Source of the DNA: Oceanobacillus damuensis
Lineage (GTDB): Bacteria > Bacillota > Bacilli > Bacillales > Amphibacillaceae
Direction: 5' to 3'
Assembly: GCF_001618145.1 (NCBI RefSeq)
Contig: NZ_LQNF01000010.1
Coordinates: forward strand, 97,457 to 161,456
DNA: 64,000 bases
The notes beneath the pieces were generated by a model, which made no database searches, was not told the origin of the DNA, and saw nothing but the letters and a program-made list of their open reading frames with translations. The number at the start of each line of letters is the position of its first letter. Positions within the stretch are counted from its first letter, which is position 1. The translations under genes were made by a program, and so were the position numbers. Positions 26,440 to 35,169 of the stretch are shown in pieces.

Positions 26440-27711
26440 ATGGATATTTTACAGGACCTAGAAAATCGTGGACTGATTCATCAAACAACTGACCGGGAAG
26501 GGTTGGAAAAACATTTAAAGGAAAACCAGATTACCCTGTACTGTGGTTTTGATCCTACTGCCGACAGTCTGCATATCGGACATCTCGTTCCATTAACAAT
26601 GCTTAAAAGATTCCAGCAGGCAGGGCATAAACCAATTGCACTAATAGGTGAAGGAACCGGAATGATAGGTGACCCGAGTGGCAGATCCAGTGAGCGTTCA
26701 CTGCACACTACAGATGTCGTTCAAGGATATGCGGCCAAAATTCAGGAACAAATCGGTAAGCTTGTTGATTTGGATACAGCTGACAATCCGGTTCAATCAA
26801 GAAATAATTATGATTGGCTTGGAAGCATGACAGTAATTGATTTTCTTCGGGATGCGGGAAAGCATTTCGGCATCAATTACATGCTTGCTAAGGAATCTGT
26901 ATCTGCACGCATCGAAAAAGGGATTACCTTTACTGAATTCAGTTACATGATACTTCAGTCATTGGACTTCCTGAAATTGTATGAACAGGAAAACTGTACC
27001 TTGCAAATTGGCGGAAGTGACCAATGGGGGAATATAACTGCCGGAATGGAACTGATTCGCCGTTCCAGGGAAAATCAGGAAGAGGAAGTGAAAGTATTCG
27101 GACTGACTGTTCCATTAATTACTAAAGCGGATGGAACGAAATTCGGAAAATCTGCTGGCAATGCTGTATGGTTGGATGCAGACAAAACATCACCCTATGA
27201 ATTTTACCAGTTTTGGATTAACACAGACGACCGTGACGTCATTAAATTTATAAGGTATTTTACTTTTCTTTCACTGGAAGAAGTAGCGGAACTGGAAACA
27301 GAAGTGGCGAACCGACCGGAAAATCGGGTGGCCCAAAAACGTCTTGCCGAAGAAATGACGAAAACTGTCCACAGTGAAATGGCATTGAAACAGGCGGAGA
27401 AAATTTCAGAAGCATTATTCAGTGGAGATTTAAAACAATTATCTGCCGCAGAAATTCAGCAAGGATTTAAGGATGTGCCGACATATCAGGCCGATAACAC
27501 AGATATTGGTTTAATAGACATGCTGGTTAATGCCTCTATTTCTTCTTCAAAAAGACAGGCGAGGGAAGACGTTAAAAATGGAGCTGTATCTATTAATGGA
27601 GAAAGAGTGAAGGAGCTTGATTATATTCTGACAGCAGAGGATCGGATCGAGGACACATTTACCATCATACGTCGCGGGAAGAAAAAATATTTTCTCATCA
27701 GCTATAAGTAA
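26440..27711 (+). CDS. tyrS: Tyrosyl-tRNA synthetase
   Basis: A 423-residue class I aminoacyl-tRNA synthetase charging tRNA-Tyr. The HIGH motif is in DSLHIGHLVPL, the KMSKS counterpart is KFGKS in GTKFGKSAGNAVW, and the C-terminal S4-like RNA-binding domain covers about residues 355-420. Start ATG 26440 follows TGGAGTG; the frame is open five codons upstream. Expression is governed by the T-box leader at 26165-26410. In B. subtilis rpsD is the next gene, but here a 4.3 kb cassette lies between. Confidence 0.97.
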   Translation: MDILQDLENRGLIHQTTDREGLEKHLKENQITLYCGFDPTADSLHIGHLVPLTMLKRFQQAGHKPIALIGEGTGMIGDPSGRSSERSLHTTDVVQGYAAKIQEQIGKLVDLDTADNPVQSRNNYDWLGSMTVIDFLRDAGKHFGINYMLAKESVSARIEKGITFTEFSYMILQSLDFLKLYEQENCTLQIGGSDQWGNITAGMELIRRSRENQEEEVKVFGLTVPLITKADGTKFGKSAGNAVWLDADKTSPYEFYQFWINTDDRDVIKFIRYFTFLSLEEVAELETEVANRPENRVAQKRLAEEMTKTVHSEMALKQAEKISEALFSGDLKQLSAAEIQQGFKDVPTYQADNTDIGLIDMLVNASISSSKRQAREDVKNGAVSINGERVKELDYILTAEDRIEDTFTIIRRGKKKYFLISYK

Positions 27712-27753
27712 TTCGTAAAAAGTATCGGCCACTGGCTGGTGCTTTTTTCTTTG

Positions 27754-27935
27754 GCAAGTAAGAAAGTATAAACTTTCTTACTTGCATAAGTGCAACTATG
27801 CCATACGCCGGAAAGGCTTGGCGCATGCCAAGTTTTCTAAGCAGCAATTAATTCCAACAGTTAACGTCCTATTCATTTCCTGGAAACGCATGGCTTAAGC
27901 CATTCCAAACTGTATTCCTCACCCTAAAGTTTAAT
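27754..27935. repeat. Intergenic hairpin-bearing repeat-like element
   Basis: It starts with a perfect 14-bp inverted repeat (GCAAGTAAGAAAGT at 27754-27767, complement at 27772-27785, ATAA loop). More short hairpins follow, such as CGCC/GGCG around 27808-27828. The AGAAAGTATA at its 5' end and the later GCAGCAATTAA also occur in repeat copy 1 at 20226, so the elements may be related. The right-hand border is a guess. It fills the 311-base gap between tyrS and the BCCT gene. Confidence 0.5.
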
Positions 27936-28022
27936 ACATTTCATTAAGTGGTAAGTAACTAGGGGCATCGGATATTTCTATAAATGGATACCGCGGTCCC
28001 TAAATTTCAAGGAGGTTTGTAT

Positions 28023-29594
28023 ATGAGTACAAAGAATACTGGTTCGGGCAAACGGAAACTGATTGATCACCGAATATTTGCACCATCTCTATTGATTATG
28101 TTGGTGATCAGTTTTCTGTTTGCAATATATGAATCCGAATCGCTCGATTTGTTGAATAATATTTTTGATACGATTGTAGAAGTATTTTCATGGGGTTACA
28201 TATGGTATGCAATTATCCTCGTGGGAGCAGGGCTGTATCTTTCATTTTCAAAATACGGGAATGTTGTGTTGGGTGATCCGACAGAGAAACCAAGATTTAC
28301 TTTGTTTGAGTATTCTTCTATTTTAATAGCAATGGGTCTTGGATCTACCATCATGCGCACTGGGATGACTCAATGGGCTGAAGTGGCAATAGATCCGCCA
28401 TTTGGGGCAGAGGCTCAATCAGCTGAGGCATTGTTATGGGGAAATGCCTACAGCATGTTCATGTGGAGCTTCCAGGTATTTGCCATCTTTGTCATGGCGG
28501 CACCTGCAATGGGTTATATTCTGCATGTGCGAAAGAGACCTTTCATGCGTATCTCTGAGGCATGCCGAACTATCTTTGGAGACAGGTTTACGGATGGAAT
28601 TGGCGGAAAAATACTTGATGTGATCTTTCTCGTCAGTATTCTTGCTGGAGCAGCCGTTACATTAGGATTGGGAACGCCAATAGTCACGTATAACCTTGCT
28701 GAAATGTTCAACATTGAAATTACTTTTTGGTTAACGATGATTGTGACAATTGTCTGGGTGATCCTTTTCAGCTTCAGTGCTTATTTAGGAATTGATCGAG
28801 GCATTAAAAAACTGAGTACGTTCAATATGTATCTTGCAGGGGCTTTTGCTATATTCATCATGCTGGCAGGACCCGGTATCTTTATCCTGAATTACTTTAC
28901 AGACAGTATCGGTTTTTTACTATCGAATTATATTGACCTGTCATTGAATACGAATTCTTTAGGTATGGGCAGTGCAACACATATTGAAAGCAACACCGTT
29001 TTCTGGTTTGCCTATAGTGCAACATGGGCGATGCTCCATAGTGTATTTGCAGCAAAAGTGTCCAGGGGCAGAACGATAAAAGAAATGATTTTGACCTATT
29101 TGTTGGCTCCGACCCTAATTTCATGGGTGGGAACAGGTGTGCTTGGAGGACTTGGGGTACATCGATATATCACCGGTGAAATACCTGTATTGGATATAGT
29201 TGAAGAAGATGCAATGGCAGCCATTCCGCAAATATTGGCTTCACTGCCGTTAGCTGGGATTGCACTAACGGTCTTTGTCATTATTGCAATCATTTTCATG
29301 ACAACTACACTGGACTCAACAACATATACAATTGCATCTTATACAGGCACAGAAAATATGAGTAAGGCAGAGCCTTCCAGAAGTTTGCGGATTATCGTTG
29401 CAGCCATCATAACTGTACTTGCCTTGCTGCTAATGAGAATAGGCGGGCTGGCTCCACTGGAAGTTTTGTCAGGACTCATGGGAATTCCTATTATCATTAT
29501 TCAGTTCCTGACAATATATGCCGCTAAGAAAATGATGGACGAGGACAAGGCATGGGTAAATAATGTCAGGGACAAGAAGTGGAAAAGTGAATAA
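28023..29594 (+). CDS. Divergent BCCT family transporter
   Basis: A 523-residue membrane protein with about 12 hydrophobic segments and the BCCT (betaine/carnitine/choline) layout. The best match is the KVSRGRTIKEMI segment after helix 8, which corresponds to the conserved ISRGRTIREF of the family. ATG 28023 follows GGAGGTTTG. The usual glycine-rich Na+/substrate stretch and the Trp box of betaine carriers are not intact: I see GLGSTIMRTGMTQWAEV and TVFWFAYSATWAMLHS at the corresponding places. Substrate is therefore open; it may not be glycine betaine. It stands alone on the plus strand, convergent with the M20/ATP-grasp pair. Confidence 0.85.
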   Translation: MSTKNTGSGKRKLIDHRIFAPSLLIMLVISFLFAIYESESLDLLNNIFDTIVEVFSWGYIWYAIILVGAGLYLSFSKYGNVVLGDPTEKPRFTLFEYSSILIAMGLGSTIMRTGMTQWAEVAIDPPFGAEAQSAEALLWGNAYSMFMWSFQVFAIFVMAAPAMGYILHVRKRPFMRISEACRTIFGDRFTDGIGGKILDVIFLVSILAGAAVTLGLGTPIVTYNLAEMFNIEITFWLTMIVTIVWVILFSFSAYLGIDRGIKKLSTFNMYLAGAFAIFIMLAGPGIFILNYFTDSIGFLLSNYIDLSLNTNSLGMGSATHIESNTVFWFAYSATWAMLHSVFAAKVSRGRTIKEMILTYLLAPTLISWVGTGVLGGLGVHRYITGEIPVLDIVEEDAMAAIPQILASLPLAGIALTVFVIIAIIFMTTTLDSTTYTIASYTGTENMSKAEPSRSLRIIVAAIITVLALLLMRIGGLAPLEVLSGLMGIPIIIIQFLTIYAAKKMMDEDKAWVNNVRDKKWKSE

Positions 29595-29689
29595 AAAAGT
29601 GAATAAATGAATCTACAGGGCTCCGAACATAAGTAAAAGGACTGTTACAAAAAACAACTGATTGCGGGACAAAGAAAATTATGAAGAAG

Positions 29690-29748
29690 AAAAATCCGAA
29701 CTGATTCAAATTCTGACTAAAGAATTATGAATCGCCGTTCGGATTTTT
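29690..29748. terminator. Bidirectional terminator between the BCCT and M20 genes
   Basis: A 12-bp outer stem (AAAAATCCGAAC at 29690-29701 with GTTCGGATTTTT at 29737-29748) encloses a second inner stem (GATTC/GAATC and ATTCT/AGAAT). It serves both convergent units. The rest of 29595-29840 shows nothing clear. Confidence 0.85.
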
Positions 29749-29840
29749 CGATAATTAATAACATTCGTCTCAGCCTTTTAGTTAGTAGCGGGGGTAAAAG
29801 AATTACGCCCATAATCTCTATCCGTAAGAATAAAAAAGTG

Positions 29841-30911
29841 TTATTTTACTGATAATACAAAGTCTTCGAGTACATTTTGATATTCTCGTACAGAATCTAC
29901 ATAAACCATTTCGTTATCACCATGCCAATCGTGTCCGACCGGTCCGAATTCTACAGCCGAACCTCCATACTCGGTGAAAAACTGGCCATCGTTGGAACCA
30001 TGCTGACCAAAAATTTTAACATTCTCCAGCTGGGTTTTATTTTTAATCGATTCCGCCAGTGCTTCCACAAACGGATTGTCTTCTTTTGTTTTTACCGGTC
30101 TGTTCATTATATGTTGTTTAACTGTACCTTTCGTGATTTCCTGAATCTGGTTGAATATTTCATCTGGTGACTGTTCAGGTAAATATCGGATGTCAAGGGA
30201 CATCTCACAGACATCGGGCACTTTATTGTAAACTGTCCCACCCTTAAGCTTTGCCAGATTAATAGATGGCTTGTCATACATAGGCGGGGAAGTTTCTTCT
30301 GCAAAAGGGAGCTTGAGAATGTCCTCATAAAGGTTGTACGCATTAACAATTGCATTATCGCCTTCCCATGGGCGGCTTCCGTGAGCCGGTTTACCTTGAA
30401 CAACAAGATCGAGCTGAAGCACACCTTTCGATTGGATTGCAATTCCCATGTTTGTCGGCTCGCCACAAATAATAAAGTCTCCCAGATAGCCTTTTTGAGT
30501 TAAATACTTCGTACCATAAAGACCGCCTGTTTCCTCATCGGGTACAATTTGAAGCATCACTTTGGATTTCAGTTCCTTGTCTTTTAGCTGGGCAACTGTT
30601 TCCATTGACGCGGCTACCCCTGCTTTCATATCAATGGAACCTCGCCCATATAACTTTCCATCATTCACATAGGGATCAAATTGGTCATCTTCTGCTTCAA
30701 TAACATCAATATGCCCGTTCAACACGATGGTGCTGTCACCTTGGCCAATTTCACAAACTAACATATGAAAACCGTTATTTTCCAACTTTTCTACGGTGAG
30801 CCCTTTTTCTTCTAACCATTTAGCACAATAGGCAATCGCCTCATTTGCTCCTGATTTGGTAGAGCTGTCTATTTTTATAAGGTTTTCTAATAAGGGTATT
30901 GGATTACCCAT
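29841..30911 (-). CDS. M20 family deacylase/peptidase (ArgE/DapE type)
   Basis: A 356-residue M20 metallohydrolase. The conserved metal and catalytic segments are VLNGHIDVIEAE, LYGRGSIDMKAGVAA, VPDEETGG (catalytic Glu pair), ICGEPTNMG and, near the C terminus, GPVGHDWHGDNEMV. Enzymes of this group remove acyl groups from amino acids or cleave peptides (acetylornithine deacetylase, succinyl-diaminopimelate desuccinylase and relatives). It lies 65 bases downstream of the ATP-grasp gene on the same strand, and the pair may form an operon. The precise substrate cannot be told from sequence. The ATG follows GGGAGGAGTG. Confidence 0.88.
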   Translation of the reverse strand: MGNPIPLLENLIKIDSSTKSGANEAIAYCAKWLEEKGLTVEKLENNGFHMLVCEIGQGDSTIVLNGHIDVIEAEDDQFDPYVNDGKLYGRGSIDMKAGVAASMETVAQLKDKELKSKVMLQIVPDEETGGLYGTKYLTQKGYLGDFIICGEPTNMGIAIQSKGVLQLDLVVQGKPAHGSRPWEGDNAIVNAYNLYEDILKLPFAEETSPPMYDKPSINLAKLKGGTVYNKVPDVCEMSLDIRYLPEQSPDEIFNQIQEITKGTVKQHIMNRPVKTKEDNPFVEALAESIKNKTQLENVKIFGQHGSNDGQFFTEYGGSAVEFGPVGHDWHGDNEMVYVDSVREYQNVLEDFVLSVK

Positions 30912-30976
30912 CTTATCACTCCTCCCACACGTTTTAGCTTTTGAAAATCCGAATTGACAAACTCACGAACTGAAAC

Positions 30977-32023
30977 TTAATCAAAGACATATTTACCTTT
31001 TTGTTTATTTATGGAAACGACAATGTCATGGCGGGCCAATTCTACATTAGAGTCAGAAGTCAGCCATTCCTCTTTTACTTCTTTTCCTGCTGTCAGAGCA
31101 ATGATTGCAGCTGGAACATTGGCACCCGCAGCATGTGTGAATGCATAGCCTCCGCCAAAGCGGGGATTGATATCAATCACATAATAATTGGAGCCATCAT
31201 AATATACATCCGCATTCATATAGCCTGCATGTCCAAGGTTTTCCCCCATTTTTTTAGCGATGCTCTGTAATTCAGGAGTGTTGACGGTAATACATCGATC
31301 GATATCTCCGCCTCTCATCCCCAATTGCTTGCGGATAAAGGAAGCTAGAAATCTGCCATTTAAGTCGTTGAACATATCCACACTAAACTTTTCTCCTTCT
31401 ATTACTTCCTGGATAATGACATTATCCTCTGGTCTTTTATAAGTTGCATCATTCAACGGTGTTTCAATAATCTGCTGTACAGCATGCTGATAAGCAAACT
31501 TCAAATCTTCAACAGTATGGACAAATTCAATCCCAATAGATGCAGAACCGTTACGAGGCTTAACGATTAGCGGGAAAGAGACCTCGTTATATTCCAGTGC
31601 CTTTTCAGCATCTTCTATATGAAGATACGAAAGGGGAGCCATTACCTCCAAAGGTTTCAACAGGTCCCGATATTTGCCTTTGTCCCGTACTTTATCAACA
31701 ATATTTTCATCAGGTGCAAAAACAGACACACCCATTTCTGTAAGTACCTGTTTGTGTGCGGATAGTTTCGGCACTTCCCAATCATTTAACGGAACGAGAC
31801 AGTCCACGTTATGTCTCTTACAAATTTCGATGATCGCTTCCATATAACGATCATCTGTCTGCTGGGGAATAACATAGCTTTCATCCCCAGCTTGCAGTGA
31901 GGGGGCGTTATATTCAGGATCTGCAACAATGACTTTTCCGTCAATCGCAGCATTTTTCAAAGCCTCCTGAAAAAAACCGACAAAGTCTATTCGCCTGGCG
32001 CTTGATGTCAGTAAAATATTCAA
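30977..32023 (-). CDS. ATP-grasp ligase, PylC/CarB-like
   Basis: A 348-residue ATP-grasp enzyme. The N-terminal Rossmann-like part begins MNILLTSSARRIDFVGFF. The ATP-binding region has FPLIVKPRNGSASIGIEFV and the metal-binding DINPRFGGGYAFTHAAGANVP. Such enzymes activate a carboxylate with ATP and join it to an amine or thiol. It looks most like stand-alone carbamoyl-phosphate-synthase-like or PylC-type ligases found in biosynthetic clusters. The start is a TTG at 32023 after GAGGAAGTGAT. The downstream M20 gene would do the reverse chemistry. Neither the substrate nor the product is predictable. Confidence 0.85.
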   Translation of the reverse strand: MNILLTSSARRIDFVGFFQEALKNAAIDGKVIVADPEYNAPSLQAGDESYVIPQQTDDRYMEAIIEICKRHNVDCLVPLNDWEVPKLSAHKQVLTEMGVSVFAPDENIVDKVRDKGKYRDLLKPLEVMAPLSYLHIEDAEKALEYNEVSFPLIVKPRNGSASIGIEFVHTVEDLKFAYQHAVQQIIETPLNDATYKRPEDNVIIQEVIEGEKFSVDMFNDLNGRFLASFIRKQLGMRGGDIDRCITVNTPELQSIAKKMGENLGHAGYMNADVYYDGSNYYVIDINPRFGGGYAFTHAAGANVPAAIIALTAGKEVKEEWLTSDSNVELARHDIVVSINKQKGKYVFD

Positions 32024-32228
32024 CGTTGATCACTTCCTCGATGTTTGAATTCGTTTCTTTTAAACAAGATACCCGCCGTCCAGTTTTTTAACCTTCATTT
32101 TTAATTTATGTGATAATAGGTTTAGTTTGAGAAGGGCATAAAGAAAAGGGGAAAACGAAAATTGTCAGCAGCCAATGCAGGAGAAGGTAGCAGGTTTGTC
32201 TGTTCTTTGTTTTTCCATTATAAACAAA

Positions 32229-32265
32229 AGCCCTGAAAACGTTGTTTAAACGTAATTCCAGGGCT
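32229..32265 (-). terminator. rpsD terminator
   Basis: On the minus strand AGCCCTG (32265-32259) pairs with CAGGGCT (32235-32229), with an inner ACGTT/AACGT stem, followed by TTTGTTT. The adjoining 32030-32225 stretch shows no gene. Confidence 0.85.
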
Positions 32266-32295
32266 CTAGATAATTTTACTGATGAAGTTTTTTCC

Positions 32296-32898
32296 TTAAC
32301 GAGAGTAGAACTCAACGATAAGCTGTTCGTTAATTTCTGCTGGTAATTCGGAACGCTCAGGGAAGCGAGTGTATGTTCCTTCTAATTTTTCTGCATCAAA
32401 AGTTGTATATTCAGGTACAAAGCTGTTAACATCAATAGCTTCTTTTACGATATCAAGTTTTTGTGATTTTTCACGTAAACCGATAACTTGACCTGGTTTT
32501 ACAGCGTATGATGGGATATCCACGCGGCTGCCATCAACTGTGATGTGACCATGGTTTACTAACTGACGAGCTTGTCTGCGAGTACGTGCAAGTCCAAGAC
32601 GGTAAACTAGATTATCAAGGCGAGATTCAAGCAGGATCATGAAGTTTTCACCATGAATACCTTTCATTTTACCAGCTTTAACAAACAAGTTTTTGAATTG
32701 ACGTTCGTTCAATCCATACATGAAGCGCAGTTTTTGCTTCTCTTGCATTTGCAAGCCATATTCAGAGATTTTCTTGCGTTGGTTCGGTCCATGCTGACCA
32801 GGAGCGTAAGGGCGTTTATCCAATTCCTTACCAGTTCCAGTTAATGATATGCCAAGACGACGTGATTTTTTCCATACGGATCCAGTATAACGTGACAT
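32296..32898 (-). CDS. rpsD: 30S ribosomal protein S4
   Basis: A 200-residue primary 16S rRNA-binding protein that nucleates 30S assembly. The start is ATG 32898 ([16 protein letters not shown], after AAAGGAG); an upstream frame extension to 32931 is not used. The S4 RNA-binding domain is seen at [23 protein letters not shown], here given in two overlapping parts [13 protein letters not shown] and RQLVNHGHI. No cysteine zinc knuckle is present at the N terminus, as in the C-minus form. In B. subtilis rpsD is monocistronic and represses its own mRNA. A long leader and a strong promoter upstream fit that scheme. Confidence 0.96.
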   Translation of the reverse strand: MSRYTGSVWKKSRRLGISLTGTGKELDKRPYAPGQHGPNQRKKISEYGLQMQEKQKLRFMYGLNERQFKNLFVKAGKMKGIHGENFMILLESRLDNLVYRLGLARTRRQARQLVNHGHITVDGSRVDIPSYAVKPGQVIGLREKSQKLDIVKEAIDVNSFVPEYTTFDAEKLEGTYTRFPERSELPAEINEQLIVEFYSR

Positions 32899-33095
32899 AG
32901 AGACATTCTCCTTTAATTGTTTTATTTGCATAAAATAAAACGCGCGTGTTCCTTACACCAGTCCATTTTATTTTCATGTACCATCGCTCCAGCAGCAGAG
33001 AGTTACACGATACACCTTGGGGCTGTCAGCCACTCGAAGGAATAAAATGAGTGCCAGTGTCGGTTCACATAGGCTACCTAATTATTTTACACAAA
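32899..33095 (-). promoter_or_regulatory. rpsD leader, candidate S4 autoregulatory RNA
   Basis: An about 195-nt untranslated leader between the rpsD promoter and its ribosome-binding site. Complementary segments such as GTCCATTTTATT near 32963 and AATAAAATGAG near 33040 can form a long-range stem enclosing smaller hairpins. This resembles the mRNA pseudoknot-type autoregulatory leader known for Bacillus rpsD. The assignment rests on position, length and foldability; I cannot run a covariance model. Confidence 0.6.
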
Positions 33096-33099
33096 GAAT

Positions 33100-33128
33100 A
33101 GTATATAATTATACGAGGGCAAAGTCAA
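33100..33128 (-). promoter_or_regulatory. Strong sigma-A promoter of rpsD
   Basis: On the minus strand TTGACT (33128-33123), a 17-base spacer and TATACT (33105-33100). Confidence 0.8.
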
Positions 33129-33313
33129 CAGAAGAAGTTCAAAAATATTTTCACAGATTATATATGGGAAAATATGACTAGTTCATGTATAATGAAAAAG
33201 ATAATAAAACATACGAATTTATCATAAAAATCAATTTTACAGGACTAACGAAACGAAAATAGTACTATGTTACTAGTTGCATAAAAATTTAACAGTTAAG
33301 CCAGGTGATAAAA

Positions 33314-35131
33314 ATGCATTCAGATGATATCCTTCAAGGAATGGTTCAGCAATCGTATTTTACGTTGCTGTCAAGGATTATGAACAATAACTACAATAAA
33401 ACAGAAATCCTTTTGTTGATCCTTGAAAAAATGAAAGCATTCCTTCATACAGATGAAGCTGTTGTTTATTATTATGAAGATATTTATGATACATATCAAT
33501 TATTGGGTCCGAAAAGTTCCGCTAATTTTAATTTGGAAATTGTACCCAAAAGGGAATTTACAGAAAAAGATTTTTTTAATTCCAAGCAGGAAGACAGGAA
33601 AACGAAAACATTCCAATATACTACGGGCAATCAGGAAAAGTTACTTTTTGTATTTTCACTGCCATCAGCTGCTTTTCCGGCTGAAGCGGTCTTTAATAGA
33701 ATTGAAAAGCAGACGGAAAGCCTGTTAATGATGATTAATCAATTTCAGGATGAGAAGAGAGGCAATCTCTTTTATCGGGAACTGTTTTTGCTGAGCAAGG
33801 AAATCTTTACGACAAATGACATGAGCCAGATTTTAACATCCATACTGGAATGTCTGAAGAGAAACAATACGGGTATTGATTATAGGTTCCTGCTTTCTCA
33901 GGATGTCGAAGTTTCAAAGTCATTACCGATAGTAAGCATTGAGTATAGTAACAACGGCATCGAAAGGTTAAGCACAAAAGCGTTTTTGACTGGAGAATTG
34001 CAGGTTGAAAACAAACCTGAAAAAAACCTTACTTATATATACGCTCCGTTAACGGGAAAACAGGGAGTTTATGGGGTGCTTGAAATACATACGCCGTTGA
34101 GTGCGCATATTCCCGAGCTTGAAAACCAATTCTTGACTAATTTTGCAAAGCTGGCCGGAAAAGCTATCGAAGCGGCAACTTTGTTTCAGAATTCAAAGCA
34201 CCAGGTAACTGATTTGACTATAGTCAATGATCTTTCACAGCAATTGAATTCCAATTTGGAACTTCCGGAAATAGTCAGTCTGCTCAAAACCCAAATTCAA
34301 ACGACATGCGAGACAGTTGATATAGGTTTCTTTAAATTTTATGAAGGCGACCCTGTAGTTTTATCCGGAAGTGAGAATTTCTTTGAAACGATGGAAGGCA
34401 GACGATTTATGGAGTACTTGCATGAAAAGTCAAAAGCATATACGGAACCTGTATTCAGCGGTAATCTCTCGGCAGGCAATGCTTTATTTCCATATCATTC
34501 CGTAATGGCTTTTCCTATGATACAGGCAGGCATACAGTTGGGGCTCGTCGTAATTCTTCATAAAAAATCTTATTTTTTCAGTTTTGACCAATATAAACTG
34601 ATCCAGGCAATTATTCAGCATTCCACCCTGGCAATGGCAAATACAATATTAAAGGACAAATTACAGCAGGCAGTGATCACTGATTATTTGACAGGGTTGT
34701 ATTCCAGAAGCTATTTGGAGGAAACAATCCAAAGACATATGCAGGAAGGGGAAAAAGGTGTCCTGATTCTATTCGATATAGATGACTTTAAGAAGATAAA
34801 CGATAATTATGGTCATCACATTGGGGACAGAGTACTTATTCAGGTTGCCAGTACAATTATGTCAAATATGGATGGCGAAAACACTGCAGCAAGATGGGGC
34901 GGTGAAGAAATGGCAATCTATGCTCCGAACATGGACCTTGAGGAAGGATACAGGCTCGCAGAAGATGTAAGTATGCAGGTGAAACGGACAACAAACCCAA
35001 CCGTGACAATGTCAACTGGTATCTCCGAATGGAAGGAGAACGAGAGAGACTTGATCAAATTGTTCATGCGTTCCGATAAGGCACTTTATGAAGCTAAGAA
35101 AAATGGGAAAAACCGGGTAATAATAAACTAG
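33314..35131 (+). CDS. dgcP: Diguanylate cyclase DgcP (GAF-GGDEF)
   Basis: A 605-residue cytoplasmic protein corresponding to B. subtilis YtrP/DgcP, which makes cyclic di-GMP. Two GAF-like sensor regions occupy about residues 15-140 and 290-440, and the GGDEF catalytic domain covers about 450-603. The active-site loop reads GGEEM in ARWGGEEMAIYA, and the upstream DIDDFKKINDNYGH segment supplies the metal-binding aspartate. No RxxD inhibitory site is seen five residues before the loop, so product feedback may be absent. I chose ATG 33314 (AGGTGAT upstream) over GTG 33305. It is divergent from rpsD and ends at a hairpin overlapping its stop. Confidence 0.93.
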   Translation: MHSDDILQGMVQQSYFTLLSRIMNNNYNKTEILLLILEKMKAFLHTDEAVVYYYEDIYDTYQLLGPKSSANFNLEIVPKREFTEKDFFNSKQEDRKTKTFQYTTGNQEKLLFVFSLPSAAFPAEAVFNRIEKQTESLLMMINQFQDEKRGNLFYRELFLLSKEIFTTNDMSQILTSILECLKRNNTGIDYRFLLSQDVEVSKSLPIVSIEYSNNGIERLSTKAFLTGELQVENKPEKNLTYIYAPLTGKQGVYGVLEIHTPLSAHIPELENQFLTNFAKLAGKAIEAATLFQNSKHQVTDLTIVNDLSQQLNSNLELPEIVSLLKTQIQTTCETVDIGFFKFYEGDPVVLSGSENFFETMEGRRFMEYLHEKSKAYTEPVFSGNLSAGNALFPYHSVMAFPMIQAGIQLGLVVILHKKSYFFSFDQYKLIQAIIQHSTLAMANTILKDKLQQAVITDYLTGLYSRSYLEETIQRHMQEGEKGVLILFDIDDFKKINDNYGHHIGDRVLIQVASTIMSNMDGENTAARWGGEEMAIYAPNMDLEEGYRLAEDVSMQVKRTTNPTVTMSTGISEWKENERDLIKLFMRSDKALYEAKKNGKNRVIIN

Positions 35132-35157
35132 CAGCCCGCACAGCTGCTAGTTTTGTT
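35128..35157 (+). terminator. Terminator overlapping the dgcP stop
   Basis: CTAGCAGC (35128-35135) pairs with GCTGCTAG (35143-35150), followed by TTTTGTT. Confidence 0.8.
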
Positions 35158-35169
35158 GTGCTTCGTAAG

